From contig NZ_CP146991.1 of the NCBI RefSeq assembly GCF_001941975.2, positions 2,032,524 through 2,096,523 on the forward strand: a DNA stretch of 64,000 bases, in the 5' to 3' direction. The position numbers were made by a program, and so were the translations under genes. The notes under the pieces are model-generated. The model saw nothing but the letters and a program-made list of their open reading frames with translations. It was not told the origin of the DNA and did no database searches. Positions 26,404 to 34,272 of this stretch are shown piece by piece. This DNA is from Sporomusa sphaeroides DSM 2875. Lineage in GTDB: Bacteria; Bacillota; Negativicutes; Sporomusales; Sporomusaceae. Numbering within the stretch: position 1 is the stretch's first letter; each line of letters starts with the position of its first letter.

Positions 26404-27702
26404 GTGCCTAGAGTAGTTGTTATTGGCGGCGGGTGGGCTGGCTGCAGTGCAGCTGTAGCTGCCAAAAAAGCAGGCGCAGGTGAAGTAATTTTACTTGAAC
26501 GGGCAGACATGCTTCTGGGAACAGGCCTGGTCGGTGGAATTATGCGTAATAATGGCCGGTTTACGGCTGCGGAAGAATTGTCAGCTATGGGTGACGATAT
26601 ATTTAACACTATCGATAAAGTTGCCCGCCATAGCAATATTGAATTTCCCGGTCACAAGCATGTTACTTTGTATGATGTGGCGCATGTGGAACCCGCTATC
26701 AGACAATTATTAGCATGCTATGATATAAAATATAACTTCCTGGCCAGAGTGCGTGACATTACAATGGACGGGCAAAGAATTAAGTCAGTTATCACCGACA
26801 AGGACGACGAAGTGTATGGTGATGTATTTGTCGAAGCTACCGGGACCGCCGGCCCCCAATCCCAGTGCAGCAAGTATGGCAACGGCTGCGCAATGTGTAT
26901 TATTCGTTGTCCAACCTTTGGCCCCAGAATAAGCATTGCCGCCCGTGCCGGCATACAAGAAATGATTGGGCGTAAGGCTGACGGCAGCTTAGGTGCCATG
27001 AGCGGTTCCTGCAAACTCCACAAAGACTCACTGAGTGAAGCCATTGTTAAAGAACTTAACACTAAGGGGGTCGTTGTCGTCCCTATACCTGGCCGGCTTA
27101 AAAAGCCGGACTTTCTATCGATAAAAGCCTGCCAGCAATATGCCTTAAAGGAATTTGCTGATAACGTCATTCTGCTTGATACCGGTCATGCCAAGCTCAT
27201 GACGCCTTATTTTCCATTGGACATGCTCCGCCAGATTCCGGGCTTTGAGAACGCCCGTTATGAAGATCCATATTCCGGCGGTGTGGGCAATTCGATGCGT
27301 TTTACCGCACTCTCGCCGCGGGACAACACCCTCAAAGTCCAGGGACTTGATAACCTGTTTTGCGGCGGCGAAAAGGCCGGTCTCTTGGTTGGCCATACAG
27401 AGGCCATTGCAACAGGTACTCTGGCAGGACATAATGCACTACGTCAGGCACTTGGCGAAAAACTACTGATATTACCCGAAACATTAGCCATTGGTGATGC
27501 TATTGCCCATGTCGGCGAACAAATGCAATCAGTAAACGGCTTAAAAGTAAAATACACATTTTCCGGTGCTCAATACTTTGAGCGCATGCAGGAGAAAGGC
27601 TTATATACCACCGATATCCAAGCCATTAAACAGCGGGTGGCAAAAGCCGGTCTAAGCGGAGTATTTGCCCGTCCGGTCAAGCGGGCAGCAATATGCCGGT
27701 AA
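26404..27702 (+). CDS. FAD-dependent oxidoreductase with a cysteine cluster
   Basis: A 432-residue flavoprotein with an N-terminal FAD motif GGGWAGCSAAVAA (about residues 8-20). Its overall plan resembles the GidA/TrmFO-like group: a C-terminal GLFCGGEKAGLLVG-like motif (here DNLFCGGEKAGLLVGHTEA), which in such enzymes closes the FAD site. A cluster C155-X6-C162-X2-C165-X3-C169 sits mid-protein and might bind an Fe-S centre or act as a redox relay. The start is GTG 26404 behind CGGAGGTG. The substrate is unknown. A tRNA-modifying role is possible but not supported by more than fold similarity. The upstream leader suggests dedicated control. Confidence 0.75.
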   Translation: MPRVVVIGGGWAGCSAAVAAKKAGAGEVILLERADMLLGTGLVGGIMRNNGRFTAAEELSAMGDDIFNTIDKVARHSNIEFPGHKHVTLYDVAHVEPAIRQLLACYDIKYNFLARVRDITMDGQRIKSVITDKDDEVYGDVFVEATGTAGPQSQCSKYGNGCAMCIIRCPTFGPRISIAARAGIQEMIGRKADGSLGAMSGSCKLHKDSLSEAIVKELNTKGVVVVPIPGRLKKPDFLSIKACQQYALKEFADNVILLDTGHAKLMTPYFPLDMLRQIPGFENARYEDPYSGGVGNSMRFTALSPRDNTLKVQGLDNLFCGGEKAGLLVGHTEAIATGTLAGHNALRQALGEKLLILPETLAIGDAIAHVGEQMQSVNGLKVKYTFSGAQYFERMQEKGLYTTDIQAIKQRVAKAGLSGVFARPVKRAAICR

Positions 27703-27815
27703 TATGCATTAAAAGCTAGCGATTACTGTTGTTCGGTCGGTGTGGAATCATCACGCTGGACTTACCAGATAACTAATAAAAGTTTCCATAATAAAACTTA
27801 TAATTGATAAAACTG

Positions 27816-27844
27816 TTGACAATTCTCCGGAAATTAGGTACAAT
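27816..27844 (+). promoter_or_regulatory. Sigma-A promoter of the tRNA-Pro gene
   Basis: TTGACA (27816-27821), 17-bp spacer, TACAAT (27839-27844), near-consensus. The tRNA begins 52 bp downstream of the -10 box. Confidence 0.8.
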
Positions 27845-27896
27845 AAATTTTGTCAGTCAAACATCGTAGAAAATACAGCATGACTGGTAACAATGT

Positions 27897-27973
27897 CGGG
27901 GCGTAGCTCAGTTTGGTAGAGCGCTACCTTGGGGTGGTAGAGGCCGCACGTTCAAGTCGTGTCGCTCCGACCA
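27897..27973 (+). tRNA. tRNA-Pro (anticodon GGG)
   Basis: A 77-nt cloverleaf with encoded CCA. The acceptor stem CGGGGCG/CGCTCCG has the C1-G72 pair typical of bacterial tRNA-Pro. The D stem GAGC/GCTC-type pairing is present, the anticodon stem is CTACC/GGTAG with loop TTGGGGT, and the T arm is GCACG-TTCAAGT-CGTGT. It is a single gene with its own promoter and terminator. Confidence 0.95.
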
Positions 27974-27985
27974 GAAAAGTCCAGT

Positions 27986-28020
27986 AAATCCGCGGGTTTA
28001 TAGATCCGCGGATTTTTTTA
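27986..28020 (+). terminator. Terminator after tRNA-Pro
   Basis: A perfect 10-bp stem AAATCCGCGG / CCGCGGATTT with a 10-nt loop, then a run of Ts. Confidence 0.93.
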
Positions 28021-28075
28021 TTTATGTAATCTTGTCCCTTGCCGCATTTTAGCGAGGACAAAATTAAACCTTGTA

Positions 28076-28119
28076 GAAATAGAAAGGACAGACCTTAATT
28101 GGTCTGTCCTTTCTATTTC
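28076..28119. terminator. Bidirectional terminator-like 19-bp perfect palindrome
   Basis: Positions 28076-28094 are the exact reverse complement of 28101-28119, with a 6-nt loop TTAATT. The core GGACAGACC/GGTCTGTCC is flanked by A-rich and T-rich arms, so it can work as a terminator in both directions. On the minus strand it may end the 39-residue gene at 28235-28354. Confidence 0.6.
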
Positions 28120-28234
28120 CGGCTTTAATGTTTGCAAAATCCCCTGCATGACATTAGCAGAATGTTCTTCCACTGACTGCAATTCGTGAATATAAGCCCC
28201 TAGTGTTAAAATAAAAGAAGGCGGCGGTTGCCAC

Positions 28235-28354
28235 CTATTCAGAATCACGCTTTGAATCTTCTTTTTTGGGATCTTTGGGCAAGTCGCTTTCTTTATTTTT
28301 TTTGGACCTGGCTTGTTGCCTACTGCGAAACTGGTCAAGAGTTCTGCCACCCAT
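28235..28354 (-). CDS. Tiny, highly charged protein of 39 residues
   Basis: Not recognised. A perfect AAGGGAGGT RBS lies 6 nt before an ATG at 28354. The 39-residue product begins MGGRTLDQFRSRQQARSKK and ends in a Lys/Asp/Glu-rich tail (KDPKKEDSKRDSE). It is too polar for a membrane peptide or toxin. Its size and charge recall small acid-soluble or nucleic-acid-binding spore peptides, but no family motif is seen. The RBS quality is the main support. Confidence 0.6.
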   Translation of the reverse strand: MGGRTLDQFRSRQQARSKKNKESDLPKDPKKEDSKRDSE

Positions 28355-28581
28355 AGTGTTACCTCCCTTAAAAATGGCGTTTAGGGTGATTCTCCCTATT
28401 TATATGATGTGCTATTACCGAGAATTTATACGGAGTGAGATGTGCGAGAGATAAAATTCTGCGGTAAGCGGCTGATGATAGGAGGACAATTAAGAACAAG
28501 TCTCATACAAATTGTGTTAGTATAAAAATTATAATAAGGGAATACTGCTGATAGCAGCGTGGTAAGGAGATGTTTAATGTA

Positions 28582-29067
28582 ATGGATGCTTTTTTGGACA
28601 GATTGGATATATATGCTTCGGGAATTTGGCTTCCTTTACTGTTTTGCATGACCGTATTGCTCTTTGTTGTGTTCATGCCCAAACGACAGATTGATTGGCT
28701 AGGTATCTACCTTACCTTTGGAGTCGTAGGATGTGTAGGTGTGCTACTTGACATAAATATTCTAGGAGAATATTTTGATCTCTTTGACTTGGGAGATCCC
28801 GGTAAAGAGGGGATTGGGGACTTAGCGTCTTATGCAATTATCCCCTCATGTTTAGCTGTAATATTTATCAACTATTTTGATAAAAAAAACAAGTGGTTAT
28901 ATGTTGCAATATTTACAGGTATATCTTATTCTTATGAATGGCTGCTTACGCAGACTGGATACATGAAATTATTGGGATGGCAAAATTGGTATTCAATACC
29001 TGTTTTTATTGTGGTTTACGGAGTATGGCTACCATGGCACCACGAGGTAATAAAAAGACTTCGATAA
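28582..29067 (+). CDS. CBO0543-family membrane protein
   Basis: A 161-residue protein with four to five membrane spans (for example IWLPLLFCMTVLLFVVF and WLYVAIFTGISYSYEWLL). It resembles the CBO0543 family of Firmicutes, which has no known function. ATG 28582 is preferred because the upstream in-frame ATG at 28570 abuts the AAGGAG RBS. A paralogue lies at 29825. It is followed after 8 nt by tRNA-fMet, with which it may be co-transcribed. Confidence 0.72.
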   Translation: MDAFLDRLDIYASGIWLPLLFCMTVLLFVVFMPKRQIDWLGIYLTFGVVGCVGVLLDINILGEYFDLFDLGDPGKEGIGDLASYAIIPSCLAVIFINYFDKKNKWLYVAIFTGISYSYEWLLTQTGYMKLLGWQNWYSIPVFIVVYGVWLPWHHEVIKRLR

Positions 29068-29075
29068 ACAATCAT

Positions 29076-29151
<76 letters not shown>

Positions 29152-29161
29152 CGAAATTTAT

Positions 29162-29194
29162 ACCGCCTGCCGGTTCCGGTTGGCGGCTTTTTAT
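29162..29194 (+). terminator. Terminator after tRNA-fMet
   Basis: Stem CCGCC / GGCGG with inner CCGG/CCGG pairing, followed by CTTTTTATTTTTT. Confidence 0.8.
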
Positions 29195-29201
29195 TTTTTC
29201 G

Positions 29202-29230
29202 TTGGCTTTTTGGCAGTGTAATGATATAAT
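29202..29230 (+). promoter_or_regulatory. Promoter of a small hypothetical gene
   Basis: TTGGCT (29202-29207), 17 bp, TATAAT (29225-29230). Confidence 0.65.
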
Positions 29231-29290
29231 ATATCCAAATTATGGAAATAAGGATGTGATATTGTGATTGCCGGCACGGAAGAGACACTC

Positions 29291-29467
29291 ATGAGTAAAT
29301 TAACTTCACGTATACGAGAACAGCTTTTATTAAAAGGGATTCAAGATTTTAAGATTACCGATGGAAGCTTTCATTTTGCTAATGCCAATGATAAGTCCAA
29401 AGCGAATGAGATTATTCGTGATTACTTAACTTTTTTGATTGATAATGATAAAGAGTATTTAATATAG
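29291..29467 (+). CDS. Small hypothetical protein (58 residues)
   Basis: Not recognised. The soluble, charged product begins MSKLTSRIREQLLLKGIQD and ends LTFLIDNDKEYLI. ATG 29291 has GGAAGAG 6 nt upstream. A GTG at 29264 with AAGGA 9 nt upstream would add nine residues and is nearly as good. It is a monocistronic unit with its own promoter and terminator, which supports it being a real gene. Confidence 0.68.
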   Translation: MSKLTSRIREQLLLKGIQDFKITDGSFHFANANDKSKANEIIRDYLTFLIDNDKEYLI

Positions 29468-29473
29468 TCGACC

Positions 29474-29508
29474 GCCTGCCAGGATTATCTGGTAGGCCTT
29501 TTTATTTT
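29474..29508 (+). terminator. Terminator after the small hypothetical gene
   Basis: Stem GCCTGCCAG / CTGGTAGGC (one G-U pair), then CTTTTTATTTT. Confidence 0.85.
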
Positions 29509-29520
29509 CAGAGAACAATC

Positions 29521-29680
29521 TATATTAAGGGGGAGCCTTGTAATACTCCTTGTGACGGGTTCACGCGACACTCTCTAATGAGAGTGTTTCGACCTGTTCC
29601 CGGCAGGGCATCATCAGGTGGAGTTATTTTGTGATTGCACACTGCAATCATTTGCTTATTCTCCAGTTTTTGTTGAATCG
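29521..29680 (+). other. Gene-free stretch with two strong hairpins
   Basis: No gene is seen between 29468 and 29824. Hairpin one pairs 29555-29560 with 29592-29597 and, inside, ACACTCTC 29568-29575 with GAGAGTGT 29580-29587 (loop TAAT). Hairpin two is TGATTGCA-CAC-TGCAATCA near 29632-29650, enclosed by GGAG/CTCC and followed by GTTTTTG, which may be a terminator. A leader RNA for the CBO0543-like gene at 29825 is possible. Confidence 0.4.
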
Positions 29681-29824
29681 ATTTTGCTCATTTTCTCATT
29701 CTGCCAAGGCAGTAACTGTTGTCCATAACAATCAGATCAGTCTGGCATGAAAATTAATTTGATTATAAAGCACTGTTGTGGAATACACTACAAACAAAAT
29801 TGAATTATTCTGGAGGCCAGGCTT

Positions 29825-30427
29825 ATGGGGCTGACTTTTCTTGATAGCAGTATGGAAATGTATATATCGGTGATTAGTTTGATAGTATCGCTTACCGGTA
29901 CCTTTTTTATTCTGCGCCTGGACTGGCGGCGCTATGGCCTGCTTTATACGATCGCCGGAATGCTGGGAATTATACTCTGTTTTATTTTTGAAAAAGTAGG
30001 CTTTTACTCTTTTCCCTACATCTTTATGCCGTTTAGCCGTATTCCCGTGATTGCAGTTCTGACCGCATTTTCTTTTTATGTTATTCTGGGTGTCAGGTAC
30101 AGTCCGGTAAACTGGGTGCACAAAATAGCCTTTTATGGGGTGATCGTAAATCTTGGCGTGCTCTTGGAAACGGTCTTAAAAAATACAACAAGGCTGATTC
30201 ACTATGATTTTGAATGGGATTTCTGGGATTCATACACCAGTTGGTGGGGCTTTTTTATTTTAATGGAATGGATCGGTGGTAAGCTTATACCGCAGCATTT
30301 GAGAGCGCCCATACCGGCCGAGGCTTTCCGCTCTGAACAATGGTTTTGGTTTGTCATTCATTTTGTGGCAATTTTTACGATATTTCTGGCCGGATTGTAT
30401 CTGGGGTTAACCATGCCTGATCAATAA
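29825..30427 (+). CDS. CBO0543-family membrane protein, second copy
   Basis: A 200-residue integral membrane protein with five or six spans, spaced like its neighbour at 28582 but only distantly similar in sequence. Shared features are a charged loop after the second span and a conserved Trp-rich C-terminal half (FEWDFWDSYTSWWGFFILMEW in part). The RBS CTGGAGG is well placed. The function is unknown. Confidence 0.72.
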   Translation: MGLTFLDSSMEMYISVISLIVSLTGTFFILRLDWRRYGLLYTIAGMLGIILCFIFEKVGFYSFPYIFMPFSRIPVIAVLTAFSFYVILGVRYSPVNWVHKIAFYGVIVNLGVLLETVLKNTTRLIHYDFEWDFWDSYTSWWGFFILMEWIGGKLIPQHLRAPIPAEAFRSEQWFWFVIHFVAIFTIFLAGLYLGLTMPDQ

Positions 30428-30507
30428 ACCGAACGCCCTTTTTTAGACTTCAGCAGGGATTTATTATCTTTTGGCGAAAGGCTACCAAAAAAAGGAGGAG
30501 CGATATT

Positions 30508-30693
30508 ATGGCTGGAGCTCCAACAATTTGGGTGAGTGGTGATATGAGTGAGCAAATATCAGATTTCAATGGTGAGTATACCTTAATACTAATTAGCAGC
30601 AAGCAAAGAATATCACTGGGCAAGAGCTTAGAAGCTGCGAGGAAAAAATTAAAAGAACTTGGCAGGGAAGATATTGCCAACCAGTTAAGATAA
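30508..30693 (+). CDS. Small hypothetical protein (61 residues)
   Basis: Not recognised. AAAGGAGGAG stands 8 nt before the ATG, a very strong RBS. The soluble product has an N-terminal half likely to form beta strands (MAGAPTIWVSGDMS, YTLILISSKQ) and a helical C-terminus (SLEAARKKLKELGREDIANQ). Short proteins of this kind are common in sporulating Firmicutes; nothing more can be said. Confidence 0.65.
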   Translation: MAGAPTIWVSGDMSEQISDFNGEYTLILISSKQRISLGKSLEAARKKLKELGREDIANQLR

Positions 30694-30762
30694 TGAGCCT
30701 ATAGCAAAAGCTTGCTTAAATTAAAATGCGGTGTTAAAATTAATTCAATATAATATAATAAG

Positions 30763-30886
30763 TTTTCTGGGATTCCGTGGCTTCGAGCCAGTCTGATCCG
30801 GGAGAAAACGCACAGTATTGTCTGTGAAACACGAAAGATAGAAGTCTGGGAGAAATTAATGATTTCTCCCAGACTTTAAGTTTTTT
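30763..30886 (+). promoter_or_regulatory. Candidate switch RNA ending in an intrinsic terminator
   Basis: A -10-like TATAAT lies just upstream (about 30749-30754). Hairpin one closes with TTTTCT 30763-30768 / AGAAAA 30803-30808 and contains GGAT/ATCC and TGGCT/AGCCA. A second hairpin is CACAG/CTGTG (30811-30826). The terminator stem pairs 30843-30855 with 30863-30875 and ends in TTTTTT. The block GGGAGAAA occurs both at 30800-30807 and in the terminator's left arm at 30848-30855, so either can pair with TTTCTCCC at 30863-30870. That is the logic of an attenuator. No known class was recognised. Confidence 0.5.
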
Positions 30887-31006
30887 GCTTGCTGTGATCA
30901 TATCCTGCCAGCGGCAGCTAAGGCAACAGTTTGTGAGGGGTTTAATAAGAACTGTTACTTTTCACTTTGTTTATCGTTCATATTATAAAGGAGGTCGACT
31001 GGCAAC

Positions 31007-31810
31007 ATGAAAAAAATTAAAGTTCTTATGGCCGCGATTATGCTGAGCTTATTCACTGCACCGATGATGGCAGTGAATGCGAGCGCTATTTTGGCAACGG
31101 AAATAAACTTACCTGCCGATTATTATATTTTTGATACTCTCGAGGCTGATGTAACCGGTGATGGTATAGCTGACAGGATATACCTTGCCGGCTATAAAAT
31201 CCAGTCCAATTTTTCTGCTGCTAAAAATCTTAGTATTACAGTAAAAAGCGGTGCAGATAAGTCATTTATTCGTTTTCCTCTTGCTGAAGTAGGCGGTTAT
31301 CAGCCCTATCTTTTCGCTGGCGATTTTTCGGGTGATAAAATAGCTGACGTCTACGTAGCGACAGCATCAGGCGGCAGCGGTGGATGGTCATATCACAATA
31401 TCATATCTTTTAGTGGCGGTGAGCCAAAAGAGCTATTCGGCAGTAAAGAGAATTTTGCCACTAACATTACTGGCAAGTTTGTGGACGGTTGGAAAGTAGC
31501 TCTCGCCAATAATACCGATGGAACAACAGTAATCGTTGGAGTAGCTGAACGCCGGGAAGATTATTTGCGGTTAGGTATTTATGACGAAGAGGGTAAGGTA
31601 CAAAAGGAAACTCAGACAATGACTGCCCCTTTTGTTAAGTTAGAACCGGTTGATATCGATCATGATGGGGTCTACGAGCTAAAAGGCAGTCAAAGTCTTT
31701 CTGGCGCTTATAGAGCAGACAGATTAGCTGAGGTAGAAACTATGTTTAAATATACAGGAACTAATTGGCAATCACAATCAAAGCTGGTTATGATCTCATC
31801 TCTGCATTAA
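31007..31810 (+). CDS. Secreted protein with FG-GAP/VCBS-like calcium-site repeats
   Basis: A 267-residue exported protein. The signal peptide is about residues 1-27 with an ASA-type cleavage site. Three acidic loop motifs resembling VCBS/FG-GAP or EF-hand-like sites follow: DVTGDGIADRIYL (near 46), DFSGDKIADVYVA (near 105) and DIDHDGVYELKG (near 222). These suggest a beta-propeller-like fold that binds calcium at the cell surface. No enzymatic motif is seen. The RBS AAAGGAGG is strong. The switch-like RNA at 30763 lies upstream, so conditional expression is possible. Confidence 0.72.
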   Translation: MKKIKVLMAAIMLSLFTAPMMAVNASAILATEINLPADYYIFDTLEADVTGDGIADRIYLAGYKIQSNFSAAKNLSITVKSGADKSFIRFPLAEVGGYQPYLFAGDFSGDKIADVYVATASGGSGGWSYHNIISFSGGEPKELFGSKENFATNITGKFVDGWKVALANNTDGTTVIVGVAERREDYLRLGIYDEEGKVQKETQTMTAPFVKLEPVDIDHDGVYELKGSQSLSGAYRADRLAEVETMFKYTGTNWQSQSKLVMISSLH

Positions 31811-31881
31811 TTTCTAAGATATTATGTCACTACTTATCAAGGTGGAATATGATATAGTAAACCGAATAAGGAAGTGATGTT

Positions 31882-32781
31882 ATGTATCCTAAGTATTCAT
31901 ACTTAGGGATGGAAGAACAATGCGAAGCTGTCCCCGTTACCTTTCCTCCCCAGCATCAAAACCGTCAACCCGGTATGGAGTATCTTTTGCACCCCAGACC
32001 TATCTCAGAAAATCCAAACTCCTTGGGTAGTGGCAAACTGCAGGGAAAAGTAGCAATTATTACCGGGGGCGACAGCGGCATCGGCCGGGCAGCTGCCTAT
32101 GCCTTTGCGAAAGAAGGCGCCAGTATTGCGATCGCCTATCTTGATGAGCACCGGGACGCTGAAGAGACAAAAGGACGAATACACGAAATCGGTCAAGATT
32201 GTATCCTTTTGCCGGGAGATCTGCGAAACGAGCGTCAGTCCTATATTGTTGTGGAAGAAACAATGGAGACTTTTGGGCGGTTAGATATATTAGTAAATAA
32301 TCATGGTGTTCAATTTCCCCAGATGAGCATTCTTGATATTTCTGCCGAACAGTTGGATGCTACCTTTAGAACTAATATTTTTGCGTTCTTTTATATGATT
32401 AAGGCGGCGCTGCCTCATATGTGCCCCTATGCTTCGATTATAAATACTACCTCTGTGACGGCATATCAAGGAGAAAAATATCTAATTGACTATTCTGCAA
32501 CTAAAGGGGCAATTGTCAGTCTTACACGATCGTTGTCTTTATCTTTAACACCAAGGCATATCCGTGTTAATGCAGTAGCCCCGGGGCCGATTTGGACCCC
32601 GTTAAATCCGTCAAGTTTTCCCGCCGAGTATATTAAAACCTTTGGCGCTAATACCCCCATGAAACGCGCCGGGCAACCGTTTGAGGTCGCTCCGGCATAT
32701 GTATATTTAGCAAGTGACGACTCTCGCTATGTATCTGGTCAAGTTCTTCATGTAAATGGTGGTACAATAACAGAAAGCTAG
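31882..32781 (+). CDS. SDR family oxidoreductase (YhdF/YghA type)
   Basis: A 299-residue short-chain dehydrogenase with the long N-terminal extension of the Bacillus YhdF/YhxC group. The cofactor motif is TGGDSGIGRA (about residues 59-68), followed by NNHG, the catalytic Ser in INTTSVTAY and YSATK (Tyr and Lys). PGPIWTPL and the C-terminal HVNGG are family standards. Such enzymes act on small alcohols or sugars with NAD(P) and are often stress-induced; the substrate is not predictable. Confidence 0.9.
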   Translation: MYPKYSYLGMEEQCEAVPVTFPPQHQNRQPGMEYLLHPRPISENPNSLGSGKLQGKVAIITGGDSGIGRAAAYAFAKEGASIAIAYLDEHRDAEETKGRIHEIGQDCILLPGDLRNERQSYIVVEETMETFGRLDILVNNHGVQFPQMSILDISAEQLDATFRTNIFAFFYMIKAALPHMCPYASIINTTSVTAYQGEKYLIDYSATKGAIVSLTRSLSLSLTPRHIRVNAVAPGPIWTPLNPSSFPAEYIKTFGANTPMKRAGQPFEVAPAYVYLASDDSRYVSGQVLHVNGGTITES

Positions 32782-32788
32782 GTAAATC

Positions 32789-32830
32789 CCGAACCAATAA
32801 AGCTGATGGGAAGCGTTCTAGGTTCGGTTT
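32789..32830 (+). terminator. Weak terminator-like hairpin after the SDR gene
   Basis: CCGAACC (32789-32795) pairs with GGTTCGG (32821-32827) across a long loop, followed by TTTAAAA. Support is weak. Confidence 0.35.
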
Positions 32831-32967
32831 AAAAGCAATTAATATGCGTTTTATGTTTGTCTGGACTTATGTCTAGGCTTTTTCGTTTTAGTGGAGTATC
32901 CTATATCATCCAAAAAACGCCGACAATTATATTTCGGCGGGGACAATGGCAGGGGGAGTGGATTGTA

Positions 32968-33273
32968 GTGAATATTGATTTACCAGCTTGGCTTATACTG
33001 TATTTTGTCTGGAATGTGGTTGCATTTCGCTTGGTTGAACTGGATAAAGAGCGGGCCAAGAGAAAAACCTGGCGGATTCGTGAACGCACCTTTTTTTTCG
33101 CAGCCTTATTTTTTGGTGCCGCCGGCGTACTTACCGGTATGTATGTTTATCGGCATAAGACGCTTCACGCAACTTTTGTTATTGGTATGCCGGTTATGCT
33201 GGTGATTAATTTTGTCTGCGGCTATTATATTTACATAATTATCCTCAAAAAAACTGCTTGTTTTGTGATATAA
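32968..33273 (+). CDS. DUF1294 membrane protein
   Basis: A 101-residue protein with three or four membrane spans and the DUF1294 core: ELDKERAKRKTWRIRERT, then GVLTGMYVYRHKTLHATF. I start at GTG 32968, 9 nt after AGGGGGAG, because the longer reading frame upstream has no RBS and adds a non-membrane tail. The function is unknown. Confidence 0.8.
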   Translation: MNIDLPAWLILYFVWNVVAFRLVELDKERAKRKTWRIRERTFFFAALFFGAAGVLTGMYVYRHKTLHATFVIGMPVMLVINFVCGYYIYIIILKKTACFVI

Positions 33274-33324
33274 TATACAAGTATCTTGTTACCATAATAC
33301 TTAGAAAGGATTGGATTACGTAGT

Positions 33325-33783
33325 ATGAGAAATAAGGTAATTCTGGTTGCTATGCTCATGTTGGCTCTGCTTGTTGCAGCCGGTTGCGGCGGCGGTTCAG
33401 GTGTTCAGCGTCAGTCCGGTTTGTCACCAGAAGCGGTAATTCAGAACTTTTTTGATGCTGCTAAAGGCAACCAGATGAAGGAAGCGGCACTCTATGTGTC
33501 ACCGACATCGGCTAGTGACACCAAGACCGTATTAAAATACGTCACCGGTGAAAGCAGTTCAACAATTAAAAACTCAAATTTGCTATCTGTGAAAAAGGTG
33601 GCTCAGCAAGGTGATTATGCGGCAGCGGTTGTTACTTTGCAGGCAGAACAAAACTCAATGAATGTTTCGGTTAAGCCGGTAGGTCTTGAAAAAATTGACG
33701 GTGAATGGTATATTGTCGATTATGATCAGGCTCTGCGTGAGGCGAAATACAAAGTATTAGCCCAATTGCTTAGTCGTATTTAA
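33325..33783 (+). CDS. Lipoprotein with DUF4878-like domain
   Basis: A 152-residue lipoprotein. The signal peptide ends in the lipobox LVAAGC (Cys about residue 21), followed by a Gly/Ser linker and a small alpha/beta domain (SPEAVIQNFFDAAKGNQMKEA, seen in parts, to EKIDGEWYIVDYD) of the NTF2-like DUF4878 type. These are surface proteins of unknown role. It is monocistronic with a strong bidirectional terminator. Confidence 0.8.
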   Translation: MRNKVILVAMLMLALLVAAGCGGGSGVQRQSGLSPEAVIQNFFDAAKGNQMKEAALYVSPTSASDTKTVLKYVTGESSSTIKNSNLLSVKKVAQQGDYAAAVVTLQAEQNSMNVSVKPVGLEKIDGEWYIVDYDQALREAKYKVLAQLLSRI

Positions 33784-33822
33784 AAACAGGGTACCGGCTA
33801 ATAAACCGGTACCCTGTTTCTA
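33784..33822. terminator. Bidirectional terminator between the lipoprotein gene and hutP
   Basis: A perfect 14-bp stem AAACAGGGTACCGG / CCGGTACCCTGTTT (33784-33797 with 33806-33819) serves the converging genes on both sides. Confidence 0.9.
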
Positions 33823-33836
33823 TATTAATGTACAAT

Positions 33837-34256
33837 TTACAATGACAATGAGCGGTGGGCAAGTCCTACAGCAACTTCATTAAGGTTTAGCACACCAACG
33901 CCAAAATAAACGGCTACGCAAAGATGTTCTCCATGGCGGGCAATACCTATTTTACCACCGACATTAAGGCCTACTGCCTTGGCAGAAACTTGTTCTAAGG
34001 CTGCGTGTACCGCCCCGGCAACAGCGCCTTCGCCAACATGATTGCCAGGCACCAGGTTTTGTCGCTGAGCAGCCACAACGGCCCGCTCAATGATTTTCTT
34101 GACTGAAGGAATAAACTCGCCGCCAAAATCTACGGCTACAGCCTGCAGGTTTCGTTTTGCCAATAACTGCCGAGTATCGTGCTCGTCTTGTCTGGTTTCA
34201 CTGATAGCCATTCGCAGTGCGGCTCGTCCAACATCTATGCTGGTTATTTCACTCAT
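33837..34256 (-). CDS. hutP: HutP-family RNA-binding antiterminator-like protein
   Basis: A 139-residue member of the HutP family. In Bacillus HutP binds UAG-rich RNA with histidine and Mg2+ and prevents termination in the hut operon. Here the conserved core reads EGAVAGAVHAALEQV, GLNVGGKIGIARHGEHLCVAVYFG and GLAHR, with histidines at positions that in HutP bind ligand and metal. ATG 34256 has GGGGGATT upstream; a longer frame would overlap the symporter. It is the second gene of a minus-strand operon behind a Na+/solute symporter, 16 nt away. Control of that operon through its UAG-rich leader is inference. Confidence 0.82.
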   Translation of the reverse strand: MSEITSIDVGRAALRMAISETRQDEHDTRQLLAKRNLQAVAVDFGGEFIPSVKKIIERAVVAAQRQNLVPGNHVGEGAVAGAVHAALEQVSAKAVGLNVGGKIGIARHGEHLCVAVYFGVGVLNLNEVAVGLAHRSLSL

Positions 34257-34272
34257 TATTGTTAATCCCCCA

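Noticed and set aside
28018-28350. 110-residue minus-strand frame
   Set aside because: Its start falls inside the better-supported 39-residue gene in another frame, and it runs through a perfect palindrome and into the tRNA terminator.
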